From NCBI RefSeq assembly GCF_000001735.4, contig NC_003076.8:7998001-8062000 (forward strand): 64,000 nucleotides of DNA. The letters run 5' to 3'. Positions 48,310 through 60,788 of this stretch are shown in pieces. Position numbers and translations under genes: made by a program. The DNA is from Arabidopsis thaliana. Taxonomy: Eukaryota; Streptophyta; Magnoliopsida; Brassicales; Brassicaceae. How positions within the stretch are numbered: the stretch's first letter is position 1; each line of letters begins with the position of its first letter. The notes beneath the pieces were generated by a model. That model had not been told where the DNA came from, made no database searches, and worked only from the letters and a program-made list of their open reading frames with translations.

Positions 48310-51300
48310 TAAATATCTAGATTTACCAAAAAATCTGAAGTAGAAGCTGGAATGAGATTATGACATGTTTTATCACATGGATATGGACAACCAATTTCTT
48401 TCGCTTCTTCTCCTCTCCCAAAATACCAATCTCCGACCGTCTCAGCAATTGTCTGAAATCCAAAACCGGATCCGGTTTAAGAACAATTTTAAACCGGATA
48501 ATTGAAAACGACTGAGAATGAAATTCCGGTTTATTTATACCTTATTGTTGATTCTTGGTGATGTGGGAGAGAGCCAAGTCTCCTCTAAAGCACTTTGACA
48601 ATGATCAAAGCATGAGTTTATAAACATTCCTCCTCTCGTAGAATTTCTGAAGAAATTCATTAAAGCTCCCAACATATCTTTCCTAAACCCTGCAAAAACA
48701 AAACCGGAGTTTCGGTTCAGTTTATAGATGGTTTTTACCGGTTTTCCCATTTGAACTAAATCATTTTTTGGTTTTGAACCTTGTAGTGCATCGAGTTGGT
48801 GTGGATTACATGCCGTCACATTAAGCTTACAACGGTTCCAACGTCCGGTTTGATCAGCAGAAGGTGGAACCAGTCCATGATGGAACTGATATTGTAAAAT
48901 AAAGCAAAGCGTTAGAAATACCAAACCGTCGGTTTAAATGAAATTAAACCGGTATAGTTAACGAAAGCAAACCTGAAATACATCGTAGGCTGAATTTAAG
49001 ATGAAAAATGGCGTTTTGATAAATCGCAATACGTATTGCGGGAAAAAACACTGCAAAATAATTTCAAAATTTTTAGAGATTTATAATCAATTTGTTAAGA
49101 AATAATTAAAAATGTATCTAAAGATTTTAGATTGTACCAGAGATGGTTCGGGGAAAAATGCGTGTGTGCAACTTGGATCGAGGTTTTTTTGTATACCCTG
49201 AAAAGAAAATCATAAATTTGTTGGCAACATTTGATCATTACAATTGTTGGGTCTAAAGAAATGTACCTGTAGAGACACAAGCTGTGAGTAAAAAGATCTC
49301 ATTGTCCGGTTTGCTGCTACATCGATTCTGTTAAACCAATATGAACAGTAAATGTTGGTAAACCGAAACCAAAGATCAAAACATTTGATTCAAGAGAAAA
49401 CTTACGCGTCAAGAAAGAATCCAGCATCGCTCATGCACTTAACGCTTGCGTTTTTGGGTAAATAGCTCGTGAAATTGTCACAATGCAAAAATGTAGACAA
49501 ACCACCAGCTGAACAACCGGTTAGAAGAGCCTGCGTACGGGTTAATTTCAATTCAATTGACGGGTTTAGTTTCAACAGATTGGTAAGGAAAATTAAACTA
49601 GGATCTACTATCCAAAGATTACAATATTATACTGAACCGATGTTATTAGGAGGGAAAACATTGATTTGGGTTGTGAAACTAAACCGGAACAAAAGAAGAA
49701 AAGTTTACCTTGTGGGCTTTTGCTAAACCTTTGGGGAGAAGGTCAAGAATAATGGCATTCCATATTCGTTGTCCTCTGAAATAAAGCAATGACGTCTGTC
49801 ATTCATTGAATCAGTCAAAATCAGTACTTAAAAAAACCATAAACCAGATCGTTCGGTATATTTTCCGGTTATTGAAACCGGTTTAAGAAAGAAAAAAAAA
49901 AGTTGGTTTGAGAGGGGGAACAAGCAAGTTTATTTACCCCGTTGCCAAATTGTGAATCTCCCGCAAATGAAGCTCCGTCGCAATACCTTAGCCTGACTTT
50001 GTTCCAGTTGTAAAAATCTGTTTACAAAATAATATATGTTACTAAGACTTGTTTTTTTATGTTACTAAAACTTTATATTAAACGAAAATTAGAATAATTA
50101 TTCAGTTGTGAGAAAAAAAAGAAAAGAATAATTATTCAGTACAAGTCCTATAAAGCATTATTGATTATTGTGAGTGATGTTCTAATAAAGTCACAGCAAA
50201 ATTTGACTCAAGACAGACTCAAGACAGACTCAAAACTGGACTTCACAAGTTCACATGTCCAGTTATAAATGACAGTTGTGCCCTCATGAAAATAATACAA
50301 TAGCTCGAGGAAGGTAGGATAAATGAGTAATTTGATGTGGCTTAAGGTAGAACGATAGCGTGTGCTCGTTAGGAAGGGGACAAGGACAACAAAGAAAGAA
50401 GCAAAGCCACATCATAGAAAGAGATAGAGCCAAAAATATTATTTCTAACGATTAGTTTATTTTATTGAAAAAAGCTGAATTTTAACAGAAACATTTGAAC
50501 TATCATCACGTGAAAGAGAGACCACAACCACAAGCAAACATGTTCGATTTCGATTAATAAATTATTATTGGATAATGTTGCCATTTTACTCATAATGCAT
50601 GGGTTTATATTAAAATAAAATGAAATTAAGAATGACCTGGATTTTGAGAGGCGTTATTGCTCAAGACTCCAGTGAAGACGACGGTCTTGCTCATATAACG
50701 TGTCGAGCCTCGACGGGTCTTGGCTCTTTCCACACATGATGCTATATCATTGCACCATCCTCCTCCCTATAACCATTTTTTACTTGTAGTAAAGATTCAA
50801 ATAATCTTGATAGTTCTCTATATAGACAAATGAGTGGTCGATTGAATAAACATAAATGTGTTTCTGTTTCGTAGAAAAGAACTATAGAGAGAATGTTATA
50901 AATGCGTGTCATAAAGTGAGAGGCGTGAGACACGATCCAACTAGCTCGAGAGTCGAGACATGATAATGCTCTAAAGTTCTTAAAACGGCGCCGTAATTAG
51001 TAGTTTTCGGGTATTTAAGTGTGTACATAACTAGAAAACAAGTATTACCAATCTACCAGCTGTCACATTTTAAAATTTTAATCACTTGATTTCAAATCGT
51101 TATCAAGATTTATTTTAAGAATTTGACTAATAATTTGTAGATGACTAATACACATAAAATATTTATATCTTCCCTAGGATAGCTGGATTCAATTATTTGC
51201 GTACTCATGGAGTTGGTTACAACACCAAATACTTTAACTAGGCAGTGACCAATAAGAAAAAGAAAAAAAACTAACTCACTAAGCAAATGGTTGGCTGATT

Positions 51301-51999
51301 GATTTTCTTGGTAGCAAATGATTAATCCCAACCATTTTTAAGAATAACAATCGTTTTGTGTTTTAATCATTTTCGAATTAATTACAGATTTAATTCTATG
51401 ACGTATATAAAAAAAAGTTAATTAGAGAGTTAGAGTAAATGTAAAATTTAATTACCTCAAACTGCAAAATCCAATTGTTTGATCCAGCACCAAACCCTCT
51501 GTCTAAATGATACGCCGGTAAGCTTCCGTCCAAGCAAACTACACAAAATGTAATTCCAAATGTATATCAAAAGAAAGTGTGACATATATATATATATATA
51601 TATATAATTATATATATGTAAAATCTTATTTTTCAACGTGAGAAAACGATAGCTAATAAAGAGTGGTTTATGTTAGATGATGTTGCGTGACATGAGGTTA
51701 AAACAGTGAAACTCACCGCAAAAATAATAAATCAATATCAATCTAACTGAATTATTCAGTCTCATTTATCAAGAAAATGTTTTATCAGAAAAAAGTATGT
51801 CAAGAAAATAATATAATTCTATGAACCAAGAAAAAAAAGGAGTGTGAGACATACAAGCACCGAGAGCAGCGGCGTCTCGAACCAGTGTCATGCTAACACG
51901 CCGCCCTGGTTCGCCGGAAACAAGCGGAGGAGAGAAAGACACGTAGACAACTAGAACCATAGCCGCTGTTAGATCGAGGAGCCGAGTCGTCGTCTTCAT
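48310..51999 (-). CDS. PAE9: Pectin acetylesterase 9
   Basis: Twelve exons: 51855-51999, 51456-51538, 50637-50766, 49938-50017, 49709-49795, 49406-49530, 49267-49327, 49138-49197, 48973-49050, 48780-48885, 48541-48689, about 48310-48452, giving about 415 aa. A secreted CE13 esterase (signal peptide [23 protein letters not shown]) that removes acetyl groups from pectin in the wall. Visible: [24 protein letters not shown], the nucleophile in [10 protein letters not shown] (about S182), NSAYD (D280) and SCFDHCQS (H348), consistent with the Ser-Asp-His triad, plus many conserved cysteines. I recall it as At5g23870, where pae8 pae9 plants over-acetylate pectin. The last exon reads to a stop after LVNLDI, but a GTAAAT donor inside it could lead to other 3' exons. 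Confidence 0.92.
51583..51618. repeat. (TA)n microsatellite in PAE9 intron 1
   Basis: About 16 TA dinucleotides with one ATTA interruption. Confidence 0.95.
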
Positions 52000-53335
52000 T
52001 GTTACAGTTTTGGACGCTTCAATGGTGAAAGAAGGAGACTGGGAATGAAAACGGCGTCGTTGAGTTCTATGCCTGTTGTATCAAAGGAAAATAATTGATT
52101 TGGGGATTTAAGAGGGAAATGGAAAGGTTTATAGTATTTATAGATAATAAAGATTTTGTGGAAAGTAATTCATTTGGAGAAGAAAGGGAAAGGAGAGGTC
52201 AAGTTGGCAAAGAGGTAAGAGAAAGAGAGAGATTTATGATATTGATAGGCACAAAGAAGTTTTTGCCATCTTACAATTTGTTTTCCTTTCTATGAAAAAG
52301 ATTGATTGTTGTTACCAATTGTTAGAAATCTCTTATCATCTTTAAAAAAAAAACTCATATCATATCTATGCATAAATATGTATGTATAATTCACCACATG
52401 GAGAGACTCACTTATTTTTCATGTGTATGTGTGTAAAGAGAGACATATCTGACCCAAAAAAATAATCTTTGATTTGTTATTGTTTACATTAATTTATTTA
52501 TTAGAAATATAAAGTCCACATGATATTTTCTTCCTTAAGAACTTTAGCTTTAAAAATAGATGAAATTTTTCTGTTGAGCTAAAAGATTCATTTCCCTCTA
52601 TACATTCAGATTTCTATTTTCGTTTAGTAAATATTTCCTTGTAATTCTACTGTGGTCCACCATTGTAAATTCATTGTTTATGTTTTTGTAAGAATTTTCA
52701 ATCTGTAAATGTATTGAAATCCAATTTCTGTATTGGTATTAAAAACAAATTTCAGTGACAGCCACAGGCTCACAAAAACAGTTCTACACTACTACTTATC
52801 AGTTTCACACGAGAGCTAAGTTTAGTTATGTGCAGTAGACAGCATAGGGCGTAGATAAGGCCAAAAAACAAAAAACAAATGATTAAAAAAAAGTTTTTTT
52901 TTTTGCAAGAATAACCATATTTTGATACTTTCTTTTTATTTATTTATAAAAAATGTATTGTATTTTTAGATATTTTTCTAAGTATGGAGATGGGTCTTGA
53001 TGGGTGGGTCACCAGCTGATGAATTAGAATCGAAAATCACATTCTTAGGTGTCTTTTGGTTTAGGTTCACCGAATCTTCTTAATCTATCTTTAAAGAACC
53101 AAAAAAAAACACACACAAACAATTGTCTTCAATCTCTCTGGTCATTTTTCTTATGAAAACAAGTATAATAATTACATTTATTTACACTCTTTAACTAATC
53201 AACCTATTATTACCTAACTACAACTTTCATATTCATATCAAGAAAGAAAGGTTTGATAGTTAGTTATGGTTGTTATCCTTAGCCATTATGATTTTGGTTT
53301 GGTCCTCACGGGTCCTCCTTCACCAAATGCATATG

Positions 53336-53361
53336 TTTTTTTTTTTTTTTTTTTTTTTTTT
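53336..53361 (+). repeat. Poly(T) tract
   Basis: An uninterrupted run of about 26 T. On the minus strand it would be poly(A), but no retroposed gene is attached to it that I can see. Confidence 0.95.
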
Positions 53362-53750
53362 GTGTTGCCTTTGAAGTGAAGCTATCACAATTTTGAATCA
53401 AAATGTTGTTTGGCTTTCTAACGTGCATCAATAAAATCAGGAAGAACTTATCATTCGTCACAATCAACATACCAGCTACTTGTTTCTTATTGTCCATCAT
53501 ATTCCTAACAAATGATATATATAGTTCATCTCGAACTATTGAATTATTAAGTATTACGCAACACACCTATGTCAAATGATCTGAACTTCGATACTATATC
53601 AGAATTCAAATACGTTTAATTCAAAATTAACTGAAAGTGAATTCATTCATTAATATCTCTTATTTCATAGAAGAGATTTCCAACATTTTTTTACCATTGT
53701 AGTGATCTTTTAGTTGCAACATTTACTAATTAGTGATAAGAGAGCACACA

Positions 53751-54014
53751 TGTGGGAGAATTAGGCACGTGTGAAGAGCTAAAGAGAAGCATGAGAAGAA
53801 TAAAAGAGTATAAATAGGGATATTAGAGAGGAATTATAGAGATTATCCTGCGTGATCATTGATGTTGTGAGGAGAATTAGGGCTTGTGTGCTATGTTCTT
53901 GATGATAAGAGATGAGCATTGTAACTCCGATCTTATCAATATAGGGTTTTGATTCATTGTAATTGGGATTTACGGATAATAAATACAAAGGTTTATGCGT
54001 AAGTTCTTATCAAC
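53751..54014 (+). mobile_element. Candidate solo LTR (Copia-like)
   Basis: It begins TGTGGGAGAATTAGG and ends near TTCTTATCAAC. Inside are an AGTATAAATAGGG TATA-like box (53808-53820), the GAGCATTGTAACTCCGATCTTATCAAT region typical of transcription and polyadenylation zones of Copia LTRs, and AATAAATAC. No second LTR, primer site or coding sequence is attached and no 5-bp target duplication is evident. Flanking 24-bp similar sequences (53699-53722 and 54017-54040) are noted separately. Confidence 0.45.
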
Positions 54015-54549
54015 TTGTAATGGTCTTCTGGTTGCACCATATGCTCATAGATCTAGTGTATTTGGTACAACTGCTTAAAAGTTTTTGATTTACTCTAGTA
54101 TATTTAACGGAGATTTGCCTATTTTTCCTTAAGGGTGTGTTTAATGTTTTCATGTTGAAACAATGAATGAAGTTTCATGTAATTTTAAATGAATGAGCAA
54201 TCATAATGAAACCGATCTACTTTGAAGTTTGAACATACAATAGAATTGACTCATATGCTTATAATGGACTCACCATCTATGTTTCACTGCTACCACAACA
54301 TTTTTTGGTAAAAGATTCACTAATCCCTCTTTGTGTTGGTTAAAAAATCAAGGTAAAGAGAGAAAAAATTTCAAAGATTATATGTACCAAATGAACAATT
54401 TGAAAAGAAAAGGGTTATTTTAGAAGTAAAAGGAAATATATGGACCGGGGAGGTTATTATTACAGAATTAAAAAACCCTCTTTCACGGTGGCTTCTTCTT
54501 CTTTAGTTCATCGGAGAAATTTTAGGGTTTATATCGGCGAACGGAAAAG

Positions 54550-57500
54550 ATGGGTACTTCGGTGCAAGTGACTCCTCTCTGCGGAGTTTACAACGAGAAT
54601 CCTCTCTCCTACTTAGTCTCCATTGATGGTTTCAACTTCCTCATCGACTGTGGTTGGAACGATCTCTTCGACACATCGCTCCTCGAACCTCTCTCCAGGT
54701 TTCTCTATCCTTATTATCTACATTTCCAGAATTCACCAATCTAATTTGTTTTGAATTCGATTCTTCTGGTTTACAGGGTTGCTTCTACTATAGATGCAGT
54801 TTTGCTTTCTCATCCAGATACACTTCACATTGGTGCTCTTCCTTATGCTATGAAGCAGCTTGGACTCTCCGCTCCTGTTTATGCTACTGAGCCTGTTCAT
54901 AGATTAGGTCTCCTTACAATGTATGATCAGTTTTTGTCCAGGAAGGTGAGATTTTGTTAACTACTGGAGTGGTTATTTTTGCGCAATTGTCTGCATTGTA
55001 ACACGATGATCTTACTGTTGCAGCAAGTATCCGACTTTGATCTGTTTACACTGGATGACATAGATTCTGCTTTCCAGAATGTGATCAGATTGACTTACTC
55101 TCAAAATTACCATCTTTCTGGTATGTGGTTTTAGTGATTTCTAGGCTCTATAGCAAACTAGAAACAATTGACACTTATCTCAAGCAAGTTTGATCTGCAT
55201 TATCTATGATCTCATATCGGGAAGGAGTTCTTTGACACACATTGAGTATTTGGTTGTTGAAACCTAAGTTATGACTTCAAAGATTGTTAGGATGTCTCAA
55301 GGTTTTATCGTTGCCCTATCAGGAAAGGGAGAGGGTATTGTAATTGCTCCTCATGTTGCTGGACACATGCTGGGAGGTAGCATCTGGAGGATAACAAAGG
55401 ATGGGGAGGATGTTATATATGCTGTTGACTACAATCATCGGAAAGAAAGGTACATATGTTCAGATTTTATCTTATTTGAAGTTCGAGTAATGTTCATAAC
55501 AGTAAGTAAAGATGTGGACTCGTGATACTGAATTGTATATCTTAATTCAGGCATTTGAATGGAACTGTTTTACAGTCTTTTGTTCGGCCTGCTGTTCTGA
55601 TAACCGATGCATATCATGCTCTTTATACCAATCAAACCGCAAGACAGCAAAGGGACAAAGAATTTCTAGGTTAGCTTGTAGCCCAATATGTGTTGTGTAT
55701 CTTCTATAGTATTTAAAACAGCCCGCTTCTAACTGCCAGAAACATGTGTGCATGTCCCCATTTATCATTCAGATACCATTTCAAAACATCTTGAAGTTGG
55801 AGGAAATGTTCTATTGCCAGTAGACACTGCGGGTCGTGTCCTGGAACTTCTCTTGATACTTGAACAGGTAATAGAACCGCTTTGAATGTATCATGCTCTT
55901 AGTTAATGTTCAGCTGTTTTTTAAAGACTGGATATTGATCAAACCTGCAGCATTGGTCACAAAGAGGTTTCAGCTTTCCCATTTATTTTCTCACGTACGT
56001 GTCATCTAGCACAATTGACTATGTTAAGAGTTTCCTCGAGTGGATGAGTGACTCCATTTCAAAGTCCTTTGAGACTTCACGTGATAATGCCTTTCTATTG
56101 AGGTAGATTTTCTTATAAGAATGCCTTATTTGTGCCGTCGTTTGTTTAGAATACAGAAGACATCACATGAAATTTAAACACATGCAGGCATGTCACTCTG
56201 TTGATAAACAAGACTGATCTGGATAATGCTCCACCTGGTCCAAAGGTTGTTTATAAAATTATAAGTAACTCATTAGTGTTTGTTAGTACATAGAACGTGG
56301 TGGATTTATTATTATTTCCTGTCTTTTCAGCTGATAATAGAACTAGATTTTTTCCTATTATATGTTGTAGTGACTAAATCTCATAATATAGGTTGTTCTT
56401 GCTTCCATGGCTAGTCTCGAAGCCGGTTTTGCTCGAGAGATATTCGTGGAGTGGGCAAATGATCCCAGAAATTTAGTCCTCTTTACTGAAACAGGCCAGG
56501 TATGTTTTTAGAACCCACATACGTTGAGGAACGAAAATTTATTAGCATTGCTATAAAGACCTGATGGTAGATTCTTTTCCTAGTGCTGATCAGCTAGTTA
56601 AGTGGATATATGAGAATCTTTTTTGTCTTCTGATCTGAATAAGAGTTCCCCCATTTATGTGTGGATATTTACCCCCAATATGTACACAATAGGCAGAGAT
56701 TGAGTACCTTAAAGCAGCATTATAATTACCACCAAAGCCTGGCTTGCTCCTTTAGGATAATCTCCAGAGCTTTCAGTCTTGAATTTATCAATTAGTTACA
56801 TCCAGTACAAAATAAAGGGTCTTAGTAGACTATCATATTAATGGAATTGACACCACTATGCACAAACTGTCTAATTGGCCATATCATTCATCTCAAATGA
56901 ACATAATTTTTTTTTGTAACCGCGTACTTTGTTTATTTTTCTTCTAGCGAGACATCATCCTGTTCCCTGAAATATCATACTTTTAATTAAAATTCAATCT
57001 AGACAAAAATAAATTTATTCAAATAAATAGTTTGGAAACAAATGGAAGCTTTGGTTAATTATTCACGCTTTTCTCAGTTCTGTGTGACTATGCTTTCTTG
57101 TCCATGTCAATCTATCCAGAAAACAGAGCATTACGGAATTATTAAGTTTGAAATACCAGTAACACCGTAAATCCAAGTGAAATTATCGAAGTTCTTCATC
57201 CAATTTGTTACCTTTGCCATTGGTCGTGTTCCTTAGTTGCGATGGCGATTATACTTTCCATGTGTCCATTCATAGTTCACGTGATCTAAGATTTGCAAGA
57301 TGTTTCGGTTTGTAGTCAATCACATAAAACTAAACTGCTGTTAGTTTGATTTTTAATTGTCATTTGCTTCTATTTGCAGTTTGGCACTTTAGCTCGTATG
57401 CTTCAGTCAGCCCCACCTCCAAAATTTGTTAAAGTCACCATGTCTAAGAGGGTTCCTTTGGCTGGGGAAGAGTTAATTGCATATGAGGAAGAGCAAAACA

Positions 57501-60147
57501 GACTGAAAAGGGAAGAAGCTTTGCGAGCTAGCCTCGTTAAAGAGGAGGAAACAAAAGCTTCCCATGGATCCGATGATAATTCAAGTGAACCTATGATCAT
57601 AGATACCAAGACTACTCACGATGGTAAATTTTTTCTTATTTTATATAACATTTTATTACCCTTGAATATTCTGTGGCCTGTAACTTCTTATTTTTCATGT
57701 AAACTTTAACTTAATTGAAGTATCTAGTACTGAAAATGGCTATGCACATAGTACCCTCTGTAATGTACTGGTTAGTTGGTTTTAGGAGGCATTTATGTGG
57801 TTATCTTGAGTGACCTAGAAGCTACATTTAGAAGTCTCACAATACATTTCTGGGTAATTTGTTTAGTTTTTCACAGTCCCACAATATGTGTCTGTTTCAA
57901 TTAGACCTCTGGCTACCGTTGTTGATTGCTCTTCTTTCCACTACATAGTGGTCTGCAACTGACCTTTTACATTTCTGACTACTCTTGCAGTTATTGGTTC
58001 TCACGGGCCTGCATATAAAGATATATTGATTGATGGATTTGTTCCCCCATCCAGCAGCGTAGCTCCAATGTTCCCATATTATGATAACACATCTGAATGG
58101 GACGACTTTGGGGAGATTATTAATCCAGATGACTATGTGATCAAGGATGAAGACATGGACCGAGGAGCAATGCATGTACGTTCCTTGAATTCTGGTCTTG
58201 GTCTTGGTCTTTCTTAGCTCTTGTTATATTTGCAAATTAGACCTCTTAATTTCCATGATGTTTGCATAGTGGTGGTTCCTTTTACGATTTTTGTATCAAG
58301 AAGAACAAAGATGTAAGAAATCTGCATGATATGCTCTGAGGATTTGGGATACAGATAGGAAATCTTTTGCCATAAAGTTGCTTAGGCTCTTGATTTGGTA
58401 TGAGTGCAGTTCTTCAAATGAGTGCACTGGTTCTACAGTTCCATCTTTATATTTTCCTTAACAACTGATTGCTTACTAGTAAAGGTTTAGGGTCATTCTA
58501 TGTAGAGTCTTGTGTTGCTTATTAAATTTGTGATATAATTTTCCATTTCAGAACGGAGGTGATGTGGACGGAAGGCTTGATGAGGCAACTGCTAGTCTCA
58601 TGCTTGATACAAGACCTTCGAAAGTCATGTCCAATGAGCTCATTGTAAGTAGACTCTAATTATATCCAAAGAACAATACATTGATAGAGATTTTGTCTCA
58701 GTTAATGTCCTCATTTGTTCTCCCTTTCTAGAATCTCTGATTATTGTTATAGACTGCTTATCAATGATAGGCACAAGGAGTAGTCTTCTCACTTAGAAAT
58801 AGAGAGATAGGAATTCTCATTGACATGGCGTTGTGCCTGTCAAATTTATCTTCATCTGATGATATGCATACAAGAAATTTATTAATTGATCTTCTAATTA
58901 GTTATCACGGGAGACCTTGCTAATCAGATCTTTAGCACGATAATTCAACTTACAGATATTTTGTTGTTTGGATTAATCGGTCTAATTTTCTTCTTGTTAT
59001 TGAACAACTTTTGTGTTCTTACTTTTACCCACTTGATCTTATGTCATGTAGAAGTTTCAGAAGGTTATTCTCAGAACGTAGGCCTTGCCTGCTAAACAAA
59101 ACAATATGGCTCTTTAGTCTTCTTCTGTCTATACCTAACTGCTGTCTAATTTCCCTGATAAATGATTTAGTTTGTTCTTATGCTTTTGCACAGGTGACTG
59201 TTAGTTGTTCACTTGTTAAAATGGACTATGAAGGTCGGTCAGATGGCCGCTCAATCAAGTCAATGATTGCGCATGTTTCTCCTTTAAAACTTGTACGTTT
59301 CTCTCTCGTCTTATATATATATAGTGTTAAGCACTGAACTGGAAACTTGCGGTGATCTAATACTATATATCATGTGAAGGTTTTGGTGCACGCGATAGCT
59401 GAGGCTACAGAGCATTTGAAGCAACACTGCTTGAACAACATCTGTCCACACGTGTATGCTCCTCAAATAGAGGAAACGGTCGATGTGACTTCTGATTTAT
59501 GTGCTTACAAGGTAGAAATTACTTAGAATTAGGAAGATCCTTTTTAACTCATGGGTTTTGAGTTGTGTGATTGAATTAACCCTGTATGGTGATACATCAG
59601 GTCCAACTTTCTGAAAAGCTGATGAGCAATGTGATCTTCAAGAAGGTACCTTTTATTTCCGTGACTATTTTTTTCTTCTTTTCCGATTTGCAACCAATGT
59701 CTCTGAAGAATGATGAAATAATATCAGCTGGGAGATTCAGAAGTAGCTTGGGTGGATTCCGAAGTAGGGAAGACAGAGAGGGACATGAGGTCTCTACTAC
59801 CGATGCCAGGTGCTGCTTCGCCACACAAACCTGTTCTAGTAGGTGATCTGAAAATCGCAGACTTCAAGCAGTTTCTGTCGAGCAAGGGTGTTCAGGTAGA
59901 ATTTGCAGGTGGAGGAGCTTTACGTTGTGGTGAATATGTCACTCTACGAAAGGTTGGACCGACGGGTCAAAAGGTAATTCAAAGCAAATACTGCATTTCT
60001 TACAACAAATCAGAGAATGACTTATATATGTTGGGGATTGTTCAGGGAGGAGCATCGGGTCCACAGCAAATTCTGATAGAAGGACCGTTGTGTGAAGACT
60101 ATTACAAAATCAGGGATTATCTCTATTCTCAGTTCTACCTCCTCTGA
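54550..60147 (+). CDS. CPSF100: CPSF100, cleavage and polyadenylation specificity factor subunit 2
   Basis: Seventeen exons: 54550-54698, 54777-54945, 55024-55120, 55323-55449, 55551-55669, 55773-55867, 55951-56102, 56188-56245, 56392-56499, 57380-57623, 57991-58175, 58552-58644, 59194-59292, 59380-59511, 59601-59645, about 59728-59973, 60046-60147, giving 739 aa, as I recall for At5g23880 (EMB1265/ESP5). A metallo-beta-lactamase plus beta-CASP fold, N-terminal about 450 residues, then a C-terminal dimerisation region. The zinc motif HxHxDH of the active nuclease CPSF73 is degenerate here (SHPDTLH, residues 61-67), as in all CPSF100 proteins, so it is a scaffold in the nuclear pre-mRNA 3'-end complex. 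An acidic [20 protein letters not shown] segment lies in the beta-CASP insert. Intron 9 (880 bp) is the longest. Confidence 0.96.
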
Positions 60148-60788
60148 GCATGATATAGAAAAAAAATGAAGCTTCTTCTCATTTTCTCAACATTTTTCAA
60201 CCACTCAACATGTAATCTCGTATAGTTTATTGCCTTGCTTATAACCCTCAAATCTTATAGATTAATGTGTTAAAAATGGCAATAGCTTTTTGTAACTTTT
60301 TTGTACTTGTCATCTTAGTAGAAGCTTAAGTTGTCATTGGATATATTCCACTCCTATTTCGGTAAAGCGGTAAACTAAAACAGTAAAACGTGATAAACTC
60401 TCTTCTTTGTTCCTTGTATGTTCTCTCAAAAGTTTAAAATGAAAGCGAAAACACTTTCCATTCAAGAGCTTTCAACACCTGGTCTTGGCTTCGTGCTGAC
60501 GTGGCATCTAGCTTTTTTTTTTCACTTGTGAATTAAACCAACCATATGTGTTAAACATGGAAAGATAAATAAAAGCAATTAGGTGGTTAGGTGTGTTAGT
60601 GTGAGGCTGATCACTGTCCAACGCTCTCCCTTTGTGCAATATTCTGTAACGAAACCAACCAAAAACACAGAATACATTTGATACAATTACTTTAATTCCA
60701 ATTAAACCCTAATCCTCCTCTACCATTCTTCTACTGACGATTCTCTTCATATTTTCTTATCCTCTCTTACTCTCTCTACAATCAAACC
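60148..60788. other. CPSF100 3' flank and promoter of the SLH gene
   Basis: A 640-bp spacer. A CT-rich leader (60743-60780) sits just before the next ATG. No other feature is seen. Confidence 0.6.

Larger units (their letters stand above)
52000..54549. other. PAE9-CPSF100 divergent intergenic region
   Basis: 2.55 kb between divergent genes. It holds the PAE9 promoter, a 26-bp T tract at 53336-53361, an LTR-like relic (about 53751-54014) and the CPSF100 promoter. No intact gene is seen. Confidence 0.6.

Noticed and set aside
53306-53566. Processed pseudogene next to the 26-bp T tract
   Set aside because: No coding similarity precedes the tract on the minus strand and no target duplication was found.
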